Origin: Prevotella sp.
GTDB taxonomy: Bacteria > Bacteroidota > Bacteroidia > Bacteroidales > Bacteroidaceae
DNA: 64,000 nt
Assembly: GCA_017548275.1 (NCBI GenBank)
Contig: JAFZAH010000049.1
Location: 1 to 64,000, forward strand
Direction of reading: 5' to 3'
The first letter of the stretch is position 1; every line of letters begins with the position of its first letter. Made by a program: the position numbers and the translations under genes. The notes beneath the pieces were generated by a model that was not told where the DNA came from, did not search any database, and saw only the letters and a program-made list of their open reading frames with translations. This document shows positions 51,367 through 61,400 of the stretch, one piece after another.

Positions 51367-53463
51367 ATGAGACAATATATCATGGCGGCATTGCTGGCGT
51401 GCGGCGCGGCAGTGCAAGCCCAAGAAGTATCGGATAGTACCGATATGTTTTACCAGCACCTGAACTTGAATGAAATCGTGGTGACAGGCGTGGCAGGAAG
51501 CATCAAACTGAAACAAGCCACGGCACCCGTAAGCATTATGACCCTAAGCGACCTGCACGCCACGGCCTCGACCAACATCGTTGATGCCATCGCCCACCAG
51601 CCAGGCATCAGCCAGGTGACCACGGGCAGCGGCATTTCCAAGCCCGTGATACGCGGATTGGGGTATAACCGCATCGTTGTGATGAACGACGGTGTGCGCC
51701 AGGAGGGTCAGCAATGGGGCGACGAGCACGGTATCGAGATAGACGCCCAGGAAGTACACTCCGTTGAGGTGCTGAAAGGTCCCGCCTCGCTGATGTACGG
51801 CAGTGACGCGATGGCAGGGGTGGTCATCTTCCATAGCGCTCCTACCCTCGCCGCCGGTGAGATGAGCGCCAACGTGAGCACGGAATACCAGACGAACAAC
51901 GGTCTGTGGGGCTACTCGCTCAACATGGCAGGCAATCAGAAAGGATTTGTGTGGAACGCGCGCTACAGCGGAAAGATGGCGCATGCCTACAAGAACAAAT
52001 ACGACGGCTATGTGCCCAACTCACAATTCCGCGAGCAAGCACTGTCGGGGATGATAGGTTTGAACCGCTATTGGGGTCATTCCCACCTGAAACTCGGTTA
52101 CTACCACCTCACCCCGAGCATCATTGAGGGTGAGCGCGACGAGGAGACGGGTGAGTTGGAGTCTTCGACCGATGACGTGAAGACTTACGGTCACGGACTG
52201 CCTTTCCAGCAGGTGTATCATTACAAAGCCATCTCCGACAACGCCTTCTACCTGAATCACGGTTCGCTGAAAGCCATCGTCGGTTACCAACAGAACCGCC
52301 GGCAGGAGTTTGAGGAAAGTGCAGATGAATACAGCCTCTATTTCCAACAGCATACCCTCACCTATGACGTGCGCTACCTGACCGAGGAGTATGACGGGTG
52401 GAAACTGGCGGCAGGTATCAACGGCATGTACCAGCGCTCGCTCAACAAAGGCGATGAATACCTCATCCCCGCCTACCACCTGTTCGATGCAGGCGTGTAT
52501 GCCACAGCCACACGTTCCTTCAACAACTGGACTCTCAACGGCGGTCTTCGTTTTGACCGCCGCGACCTGCACAGTCACCGTCTCATTGACGATGGCGAAG
52601 AGCGTTTCGCCGACTTCCACCGCCATTTCAACGGGTTGTCAGGCAGTATCGGTGCCGTGTGGAACGTGAGCCGGCAACTCAACGTCCGCCTGAATGTGGC
52701 ACGCGGCTACCGTGCTCCTAACATGAGCGAACTGGCATCGAACGGTGTGCACGAAGGCACTGTGCGCTATGAACTGGGCGACCGTCGTCTGAAAGCGGAA
52801 CAGAGTCTGCAAGCCGACCTTGGCATCGACTTCGCATCGCAGTACCTGTCGGCGCAACTGGCACTTTTCGCCAACCGCATCGACCACTACATCTTCTCAC
52901 ACCGCATGAACGAGACAATGGAAGAGGGTTATCTCACTTATCAGTTTGACTCGGGCGACGCGCGACTGCTGGGTTTTGAGACTGGCATCGACCTCCATCC
53001 CATCCACAGCATACACTTCGAGAACACCTTCTCTTATGTAGATGCACGGCAATTGCACCAACCCGCCGAAACGCGCTACCTGCCCTTCACGCCTGCTCCG
53101 CGATGGACAAGCGACCTGAAATGGGAAATCACACATGAGCGTCACTCCGTGTTTACCAATGCTTTTGTATCTTTGGGTATAGAGTGTTATCTGCGCCAAA
53201 ACCATTACTATCGCGCCGACAACACCGAAACAGCCACGCCTTCGTACACGCTGTTGAACATGTCGGCAGGCACAGACATCCAATGGCATGGGAAGAAAAT
53301 AGCCGAGGTGTATCTGAATGCCGACAACCTGACCAACCGTGCCTACCAAAGCCATCTGAGCCGCCTGAAATATGCCGATCTGAACCATATGACCGGTCGT
53401 CAGGGCATTTACAACATGGGGCGCAACGTGACGCTGAAAATCGTGGTGCCAATCAGGTTTTAG
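51367..53463 (+). CDS. TonB-dependent outer-membrane receptor, metal or heme type
   Basis: A 698-residue receptor. A short signal peptide (AALLACGAAVQAQ) is followed by a TonB-box-like LNEIVVTG. The plug domain (about 40-155) carries PVIRGLGYNRIVVMNDGVRQ, EGQQWGDEHGIEIDAQEVHS and VEVLKGPASLMYGSDAMAGV. The remainder is a 22-strand barrel ending NVTLKIVVPIRF. It lacks the SusC N-terminal CarboxypepD domain and no SusD follows, so it is not a glycan porin. The compact size and the preceding His/Cys-rich protein favour zinc, copper or heme as cargo. Confidence 0.9.
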   Translation: MRQYIMAALLACGAAVQAQEVSDSTDMFYQHLNLNEIVVTGVAGSIKLKQATAPVSIMTLSDLHATASTNIVDAIAHQPGISQVTTGSGISKPVIRGLGYNRIVVMNDGVRQEGQQWGDEHGIEIDAQEVHSVEVLKGPASLMYGSDAMAGVVIFHSAPTLAAGEMSANVSTEYQTNNGLWGYSLNMAGNQKGFVWNARYSGKMAHAYKNKYDGYVPNSQFREQALSGMIGLNRYWGHSHLKLGYYHLTPSIIEGERDEETGELESSTDDVKTYGHGLPFQQVYHYKAISDNAFYLNHGSLKAIVGYQQNRRQEFEESADEYSLYFQQHTLTYDVRYLTEEYDGWKLAAGINGMYQRSLNKGDEYLIPAYHLFDAGVYATATRSFNNWTLNGGLRFDRRDLHSHRLIDDGEERFADFHRHFNGLSGSIGAVWNVSRQLNVRLNVARGYRAPNMSELASNGVHEGTVRYELGDRRLKAEQSLQADLGIDFASQYLSAQLALFANRIDHYIFSHRMNETMEEGYLTYQFDSGDARLLGFETGIDLHPIHSIHFENTFSYVDARQLHQPAETRYLPFTPAPRWTSDLKWEITHERHSVFTNAFVSLGIECYLRQNHYYRADNTETATPSYTLLNMSAGTDIQWHGKKIAEVYLNADNLTNRAYQSHLSRLKYADLNHMTGRQGIYNMGRNVTLKIVVPIRF

Positions 53464-53509
53464 ACAATTAAAAAGTATATTTATTCGAAATACTGATTTA
53501 GAAATAAAT

Positions 53510-53552
53510 GGCACTGATGAACTCGCTATATTTGCATGAGTTTGTCAGTGTC
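53510..53552 (+). terminator. Hairpin after the TonB receptor, with a -7 box in its loop
   Basis: GGCACTGATGAACTC (53510-53524) pairs with GAGTTTGTCAGTGTC (53538-53552) with a few G-U pairs. The 13-nt loop contains a perfect TATATTTG (53527-53534). A T-run does not follow directly, so it may be a terminator, a regulatory cruciform or both. Confidence 0.5.
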
Positions 53553-53659
53553 ATTCGTTTAACTATTCGGATTATGAAATTTATTTTGACAAAATGTTTT
53601 TTTCATCCGATTTAATATTTTTTATATATAATAAAGTATATGAATCTATATATAAGCAG

Positions 53660-53667
53660 TACCTTTG
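53660..53667 (+). promoter_or_regulatory. -7 box of the following T9SS-type cargo gene
   Basis: TACCTTTG followed by C, about 100 bp before the ATG at 53768. Confidence 0.5.
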
Positions 53668-53767
53668 CACCCCACAAATGAATCTTTACACATTTTTAAT
53701 CGTATATTCTCTAAGAATCGGATAGACTTGACATAAACATGCAGAATCTTTACAAGAATTATACACT

Positions 53768-54889
53768 ATGACACGACTTTGCAAAGTTACTAAAATTGTA
53801 TTATTTTTTCTAATGTGCGTCAATCTGCAAATCTTTGCTGACGAGCAGACTGACTATTTCATTTACGATGATGACGAGCAAACCATCATCGTAGGAGTGG
53901 ACCAATCAGGATGGGCGCAAACATCGCTGACCATCCCCGCCACCGTGACCCGGGTGTGTGAAGGCGCCTTCTGGGGGTGCAGCCAATTGGGAAGCCTCTA
54001 CATCGACGGCGGCGACCCGTTGTTTGACATGGGTTCTCTCGATGACATCCTCGACCAATTGGAATATATCAACACGGGGGCCGGCATGTCTGTGGACCAC
54101 ATGCGCTCGCTGGTAACCCGTCTTGGCGAGGGACATCTCGTTACAACGATAGAAATCGAAGGGTATAACGACCCTGACGGCGACGGTATCAACTGGACTT
54201 CGAGCACACTCAAAAACATCTTAACCGAAGATGTATCAGTATATCTGCCTGCTGCTTTGGTTGAAGATCAGGTGTTCGGCGACGCAATGGTTTATGGCAA
54301 ATTCACACTCAACAACCAGTTGGGCACGTTCTGCGGCAAAGCCTCATTCTATGATGAGAGCAGTGATGCCCAATTTCTTTTCTACATCCCCACGGAGTTG
54401 CGAACGGACACGAAAGAGATATACGTTCAACGTGTGAGATACGTCAATGCAGGTGAAGGAGTATTGATGCATAATGTAGAAAACACCTCATCGAGCATCT
54501 ACCTGAAGCGCGTGGATGAACCCGTGCCCTACTCTACCAATATGCTGGTGGGAGTGACCGAGCCGACAACCATCGGGAAGACCGACGGCGACAAGACCAA
54601 CCTGATACTCTATCAAGGTAAGTTCCGCCCCACTTCAGGCGGTACGCTCGGTGCCAACCGTGCTTATTTGCAGGTGCTCACAACCGATTTGCAATCGATG
54701 GGTGCGGATGCCGCCCTCTCATACTTCATTGGCGATGACATTACTGACGGCATCGGCACCTTGAAACTGACCGACGTGACCGGGGAAAGTTCAGACGAGT
54801 GGTACACACTCTCTGGTCAACACCTGACCATTCGCCCCGTGCAGCCGGGTATTTATCTGCATGGAAACAAGAAAATTGTAATTAAGTAG
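53768..54889 (+). CDS. Secreted protein with BspA-like LRR and T9SS type A-like end
   Basis: A 373-residue exported protein. The signal peptide is IVLFFLMCVNLQIFADE. One BspA-type leucine-rich unit is visible near 55-80 (LTIPATVTRVCEGAFWGCSQ). A beta-rich middle follows. The C-terminus, WYTLSGQHLTIRPVQPGIYL then HGNKKIVIK, is the common Prevotella secreted-protein ending that resembles a T9SS type A sorting signal. It is probably moved to the surface by the por system. Function beyond surface display is unknown. A short acidic peptide gene follows. Confidence 0.75.
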   Translation: MTRLCKVTKIVLFFLMCVNLQIFADEQTDYFIYDDDEQTIIVGVDQSGWAQTSLTIPATVTRVCEGAFWGCSQLGSLYIDGGDPLFDMGSLDDILDQLEYINTGAGMSVDHMRSLVTRLGEGHLVTTIEIEGYNDPDGDGINWTSSTLKNILTEDVSVYLPAALVEDQVFGDAMVYGKFTLNNQLGTFCGKASFYDESSDAQFLFYIPTELRTDTKEIYVQRVRYVNAGEGVLMHNVENTSSSIYLKRVDEPVPYSTNMLVGVTEPTTIGKTDGDKTNLILYQGKFRPTSGGTLGANRAYLQVLTTDLQSMGADAALSYFIGDDITDGIGTLKLTDVTGESSDEWYTLSGQHLTIRPVQPGIYLHGNKKIVIK

Positions 54890-54948
54890 TTAAGGAAGTT
54901 AAAGTAGTTAAGCCAATAGTAACGTTTTGGTTAAGTAGTCAGATAGAA

Positions 54949-55152
54949 ATGAACAAAAAACAATATATCAGCCCTTTATGTAAAGTGGTGCGCTATGCCC
55001 CGCTGTTGAACAACAGTTGGGATGCGGAAACTGAATCGGGTCTTATCTCCGTCTCTGGCGGTGAGGTTGACGCCTCCTTGGGCGAGAGCAACCAACTCAG
55101 CAATTTTGAGGAAGACACAGACAATAGCGAGAGATCGGTTTGGGAAGATTAA
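54949..55152 (+). CDS. 67-residue acidic peptide, unknown function
   Basis: A 67-residue protein with a basic head (MNKKQYISPLCKVVRYAPLL) and an acidic, Ser/Gly-rich body (ETESGLISVSGGEVDASLG). The end is EEDTDNSERSVWED. There is no signal peptide. It has its own hairpin terminator. Many Prevotella genomes carry short proteins of this shape near secreted proteins, and a leader/core layout for a modified peptide is conceivable. No modifying enzyme is nearby, so this is not asserted. It may be co-transcribed with the gene upstream. Confidence 0.6.
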   Translation: MNKKQYISPLCKVVRYAPLLNNSWDAETESGLISVSGGEVDASLGESNQLSNFEEDTDNSERSVWED

Positions 55153-55204
55153 TGACTTCTTGGTAAAAAACAACATGATTAAATAATCAAGCAGTCAAGT
55201 AATT

Positions 55205-55250
55205 AAGTAGTTAAGCCATTTGTCTCGGACATGCGGCTTAACTGCTTTTT
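55205..55250 (+). terminator. Terminator of the 67-residue peptide gene
   Basis: AAGTAGTTAAGCC (55205-55217) pairs with GGCTTAACTGCTT (55235-55247), with one G-U pair, and is followed by TTT. Confidence 0.8.
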
Positions 55251-55272
55251 AAGTTCTTTCTCTCCTCTCGTT

Positions 55273-55330
55273 TTCGGACAAAAAACGTGTCACTTCTCCT
55301 ATTTGTCCGAAATATAGGTATTTGTCCGAA
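55273..55330 (+). promoter_or_regulatory. TTTGTCCGAA operator-like repeats upstream of the giant gene
   Basis: TTCGGACAAA (55273-55282) is followed by two direct copies of TTTGTCCGAA (55302-55311 and 55321-55330), spaced 19 bp apart. The last copy ends 30 bp before the -33 element, a position suited to an activator. Confidence 0.55.
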
Positions 55331-55360
55331 CCATTCATATAGAAAAAAACGGAAAAACAC

Positions 55361-55391
55361 TTTGCAACACAAAGAACAAGAACTATCTTTG
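55361..55391 (+). promoter_or_regulatory. Promoter of the giant LamG protein gene
   Basis: TTTG (55361-55364), a 19-bp spacer and TATCTTTG (55384-55391). The leader is about 100 nt. Confidence 0.7.
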
Positions 55392-55499
55392 CAATCTAGA
55401 AATAATGAAAGAAATCTTAGGATTAATGGCAATCCTACTATACTATGTTTTATTTCGCATAACGGTAATTTGAACAATAAACACTAAACTATCAACGAT

Positions 55500-58400
55500 A
55501 TGAAGACCCTAAGACATCAATCTCAGGCAATTCCATCATCAAGACTATGGTCATGGATGATGGTCATGTTGTTCTCGTTCATCGTCAGCCCCGCAATGGC
55601 CGATGAATTGGACAAAGACAAGAACTTCACGGTCACCCAGTACAATGACCATTTGCATTTTTCCATCATGATTATGGATGGTAAGAACAAGGACACATGG
55701 TGCCGTGTGGGTAGTATTCATGCTTGGAGCGGTGCTAACCAAACAGGCACTCACCTTCATCTGATGGATGTGGAATGCGACCAAGGAGAAGACGACAGTA
55801 CGAACAAGGAGATTTTCTCCCGCAACGTGTTGGAAGGCACCAAAGCCATTCTCACCAATTCCATTTACGGCAATACCGTCATCCAATTTGCCTCATGGGA
55901 TGAATGGGGTGACGGCAACAACGACGACGTGCGCAACAAACGTCCGAGCAAGGTAAGATATACTATCAAAAAAGAATCATCAAACCTGCGGCCGTGTGTG
56001 GAAATAGACTACTACTGGAACGCCGACATGGCAGGAAAGAGATGGTATTTCAATTATGAGTTCATCCACAACGGCGGTTCCACAAAGAACCGTAACATGG
56101 GCGAAGCCTATTGCAGCAGCGATTTAGGCCTGTCGAGCGTTGATTTCGGCAGTGGCATTTCCTACAATCATGTGTCACAAGACAAACTAACCTTTACCCT
56201 GCCAGGTTATAAGGATGATATACCTACAGAGATGCAAGACTATGTGTCGCATTATATCACGTATGACTTACAATTAAAATATACACTGCAAGACGGCAGT
56301 TGGTTTATGAAGAACAACAGACTCGAGGGAAAGGCGGGCGTCAGGAACACCTATGATGTGGCCATACCCGAGGAGGTTGGCAACTTCAAACGCATAGACA
56401 TGTCGCTTCAGGCCTCAGCCGGCTTGGAATGGAGTAATGGTGACAAGTATAAGTTGCAAGATTACTCCAGAAAATTAAATGACTTCTTGCCCGAAGTGCC
56501 AGTGCCTTATGGGTTGACAGCAGAATACAACCAATATGACAGTCAGGCTGTACTCTCCTGGAATGCCTATAATTCAGGCGATTACTATATCCGTTGGTCG
56601 GTTCCCTATATCTACCGTCGACCTACCGACAAGGACGGTTCTCCGGTATCGGGAGCATCGTGGACACAGCGCGGCACAAACGACATTATTTTAAGCAATC
56701 AGACTCAAGGTTATACCGATACTTCGTTGGACGCCAACAAGTATTATCAGTACATGGTGCTGAATGTGCCTAAGGATTGGCTGGACAACAACTCCATCAA
56801 AAGCAACGACCTGGTTAACCCTGAGGAAAAACTGATCAACCGTTTAGGCCATTGTATAAGCGCTCCCGTCTCTACCCAGCCGAATGTGAGCATTTACAAT
56901 TTGGCACAAGACACCACCGTAACAGACAAAGTCCGTCTTACATGGGAGTATTCGCGTGTTCCGGTAAATGCGGACAATGTGAATTTTGAAGTGATGCGCC
57001 GCCTGAAAGGCACGTCAGAATGGGCCAAATACGGCAATGCCTCTTTACCGTCTGCACCTACAGCCGGCTCGGTGGCATCGTTCACAGACAGCGACCTGCC
57101 CAGTGTGACCGAGACCTTTGAGTACAAAATTGTACTGGCCATCAATGACGGCAGGAACACCTTCGAGAGCGACGTCATCACTGCCGGACTGCTCTCAGGA
57201 AGTTCCGTGGTAAAAGTGGAAGCCACAAAGGGCACTCACGAAAATGTGGTTCGCATCTTGTGGAAAGTGAAACAGGTAGGCACCAACAACAGCAACTTCG
57301 AGGTATCCCGCCGCTATGCCGGCACTTCCGATGAGTTCATGAAAATCTACTCTGTGAGCGGCACTACCGACAGTTACACCTACGAAGACAACACCGTGCA
57401 ACCAGGATATTACTACGAGTATAAGGTAGAGTGCTATTCAGGCGACAAAGACACTTACACCGACAATAACTACCAGAACGTGCTTTCCGATGTAGGTTTC
57501 TGTCAGGCGCGCGGTGTTATCAGCGGACGCATCTCTTTCGGTACTGGCTCAGCAGTTGAGAATGTGCGTGTGTCGCTGCGTTCTTCCGATGACCCTGAGA
57601 GCAATGGCGCACGCGGTTATTCCCAGCATGTGAACGGTGCCTCGACGGGCATCACCTGGATGGCCGACAGCGTAGAAACATCAAAACTCTTTGGCGATGA
57701 TTTGGACTATAGCATTCAGATGTTTGTCCGTCCCGACGAGGGTATGAGCAATTGCGCCGTCTTGACCGAGATACCAGGTTTAGGCCGTTTGTTGCTTGGC
57801 AGCAAGACAGCCGAAGGCCATAAGGTCATTCTTGAAAAGTATGGCATGAAAACCACCGAGACAGGTTCGTACTCGTCGATTATGCAGTTCAGGGGCGTTC
57901 TTTATTACAAAGACAGTTACGAGCCTACCCACGAAACCATGTTCGGAACCGTCTATGACTCAAACACCGCCTACTATATGTTCAACGATTTGTTGAATGA
58001 CGGTTATACTGAAATTGATGACGTGGTTTTAGGTCCTGACTCAGAATACCCCACATATGTCAATATTAAAATTTTCCAGAAGGATTCCACACTTCCGGTA
58101 AATTTGGTTCTCAACAACTCATCGTGGAAAGGCACACTCTTTGACACCAAACAGGTGCTCCCCGCGACCATTTATTCTTCCTTCACTTTACAGAAGAAAG
58201 GCAGCGATTTGCAACTCATCATCAATGACAGTACGACCGTTTCCTCACAATTCATTCAAACAGGAGAAAAGGATTATCATTCAAACAACGGCAACAGTTA
58301 TCTCTATCCGGAAGCAATCGTCTATGATGGTTGTCTGTATAGCGCTATTGTCAATGGAACTATGGACTCATGGCTGGGTAAATGGGTGCGCAAAAGATTC

Positions 58401-61400
58401 ATCCCAAACGGAACAACAACCACTGACACGCGTAAGTTTATGAAGAACTTCTCCGTGGGCGGTGCCGATGACAGCACAGAGGAAACGGCCTTCAAGGGAC
58501 ACATCACCGAGGTGCGTGTGTGGAATCATGTTCTCACTGAGAGCGAATTAACCTCATATGCCGACCGTGTGATGAACGGCCGCGAATCAGGTCTGAAACT
58601 CTACTGGCCGATGGACGAGGGCATTGACCGCTTTGTGTTTGACTCGTCTTACTCCAATGACGTGCCCAACGGCCGTCACGCCACTGTGGGTAACAACATC
58701 CTCTCCTCACATCTCATCCCCTCTGAGGAACAACTATCACGTTATGGTATGACCAATGCCAATGGTGAGTACATCATCCGCGGCATCCCGTTTGTGGGTT
58801 CCGGATCCACCTACACCGTCACCCCGACGAAGGACATCCACACCTTCAACCCGACGACCCGCAACGGATTCATCGGCAACGGCAGTTTGGCTCTCAATAA
58901 TTACGATTTCACCGACCAGTCGTCGTTCCCTGTACGCGGCACCGTTACCTACCTCAACACCAACATCCCTGCCGACAGCATACAGTTCAAGATTGACGGT
59001 GCGTTGGTGCAGAACAAGGATGGAGCAAGCATGAGCGACTCTAATGGTGAGTTTGAGATATCCGTTCCCATCGGAGAGCATCTCATCGAAGCATATAAAA
59101 ACGGTCACCGTCTGACCTCGTTCCCCTTGAACGGTTCCACCTACGAATTCCATCAAGCCGAGACCATCAATTTCATTGACTCGACACTGGTGAATGTCAC
59201 CGGTCGCATCAACGGCGGTTTCTCCGACCAAAACGCCCCTGTGGGCTTCGGACTAAGTGAGAACCGTTTGGGTAAGGCCACCATCAAACTCAGTTTGGGC
59301 AAAGAATCGATGTGTTCGTTCAACTACATCCTCAACGAGCGCGGCGAGGGCTCATTCGGCACGACCGACCTGCCCGTGGAGAGTGCAACAGATGAAATCA
59401 AGAGCACATCACGCCGCGGCGGCGGCTCACACGACGACACTTACTATGTCTACATCACGACCGATGAGAAGACTGGCGAGTATTCAGCCATGCTGCCACC
59501 ACTGAAATACAAGGTAGAGAGCATCACTTTCGACGGAGGCAGTGATTACGACAACGTGCCTGTCTTCGCACAGAACCTGCCCCTGATAGACGCCACCAAC
59601 GCCATCAAAGAGTCGATGAAGAAAGACACGCTCACCGTCAATGGTATTAAGACTGAATATTATTATTCAGCCAAGATGAACCGCCAATACCGTGCCATCC
59701 CCACCATTTTGGTAAGTCAAAAAGGCATGAAAAACGGTGCTTTCGGTGAGGAGAAAGTTCCTGTGTTGAACATTGACAACACAATCGATTCTGTCGCCGT
59801 ACTCGGATATACCGACACGGGGTATCAATACCTCTATGGCTATCCGCTGTTCCGCCAAGAACAGATTTATGATTTCGACATTGATGTCTTTGAGCGTTAT
59901 GTGAACCAGGACAGCGGCAAGGAATACAAAGAGATACCTCTGGATGCCGACATCAACATCTCCAACGAGGGCTGTATGTCAACCACCGTTTATGCCGAAA
60001 CCGTAACCGTCGACGGACAGGAGGTGGAAGCGGGCACAGCCTACGAAGTGCAACAAATCAAGGCAAAGGCTGACAAGAACGGTCATATCTCGTACCAGTG
60101 GAAAGGCGGCTGGCCTAATTTGGGCGGCAGCCACCTGAGAAATATCACCATCAGTACAGAAATTGACGGACGCACCACCATGTGGAATGCCCCCAACTCA
60201 TCGTCGGATGCGCTCGATGCCATCCTTCTTGGCAGCATGATAACAGGTAAGAACTTTGTGACCAGCGGTCCCGACCATGTGGACATGCTCTTGCGTCGTC
60301 CGCCAGGTTCCACTTCTGTCGCATCTCTGCAAAGCGAGACAATCACGACCAACACGACAGGAGAATGTACAAACGAGAATTCGACTTTTGGCGGCGGAGC
60401 CTACATTAGTGCCACTCCCACCTTCGAAATCTCACAAGGAGCGGTTTTGGGCATCGCTATTTTGGCTAAATCAAAGTTTAAGATCATCGTCAACGAGAAT
60501 CTTCAAGATTTTGACACTAACGGTTCTTCTATCACAGTGTCTGACGCCGACACCTATTCGGTAACAGACCTGATGAAGACCCCAACAAACTCCAAATATG
60601 TGCAGAATGCCGGCGACACCTATATCGGACGCGCTTCGAACCTGTTGTTCGGTAAAGGCCGTGAACTTAATTTGTTCAAGAATTCCGACGGCACATACCG
60701 CATAGACACGAAAGAGTCGATATGCGTCGGTCAGTCGTTCACCACCTCTTTTGTCTATCCTCAAGCCTATATTGAGGAAACCTTGATTCCCAACTGGGAA
60801 GCCATGTTGGACGAGAAATTGATCTATAAGGAAGGCGACCTTTATGCTATGAGAGAAGAACTTAAAGTACCTGGTAAGGTGATGTATTATACTAACTTCA
60901 AGAGAGGTGACCGTGAGTATGCACGTAACAACGCTGACACTGATTTCTGGACGCCGGAGCAGATAAAGGCAGCCCACGGCTTCCCAAGTTACCTTATTGT
61001 CAATGGTACAGATGAAGACGGAGTAAGCGATGAAGTGAACTGGTACATTGAGCAGATACGTTTATGGAAAGAACGTATTGGAGATAATGAGGAGGATAAG
61101 TTGAACGCATTCGAAAACGAAAAGTACTTCATCGACAACTATTCGATAGCCGGTGGCACGAGCGTCACACAGACGAACAAGCACACACACACCAACAACA
61201 CGTCGCACAAGCATACCTACAACTATAATCTGACCAGTGAGACACACTTAGGAGCCATGCTCAACGACGCAGGCACGTACGCTATCATCAAATACACATC
61301 GAACGAAGGATGGACAAAAGACACCACAGTCGTGAATTCCAACACACAAACCGTGTCATGGACATTAAGCGACGCCGAGCCCACCACTGCTCTTTCCGTC

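Larger units (their letters stand above)
53464..53767. other. 304-bp gap after the TonB receptor
   Basis: Contents: a hairpin (53510-53552) and a promoter (-7 box 53660-53667) for the next gene. AT-rich, no gene seen. Confidence 0.6.
55153..55499. other. 347-bp regulatory gap before the giant gene
   Basis: Contents: a terminator (55205-55250), three copies of TTTGTCCGAA in both orientations (55273-55330) and the promoter of the giant gene (55361-55391). No protein gene is convincing. Confidence 0.65.
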
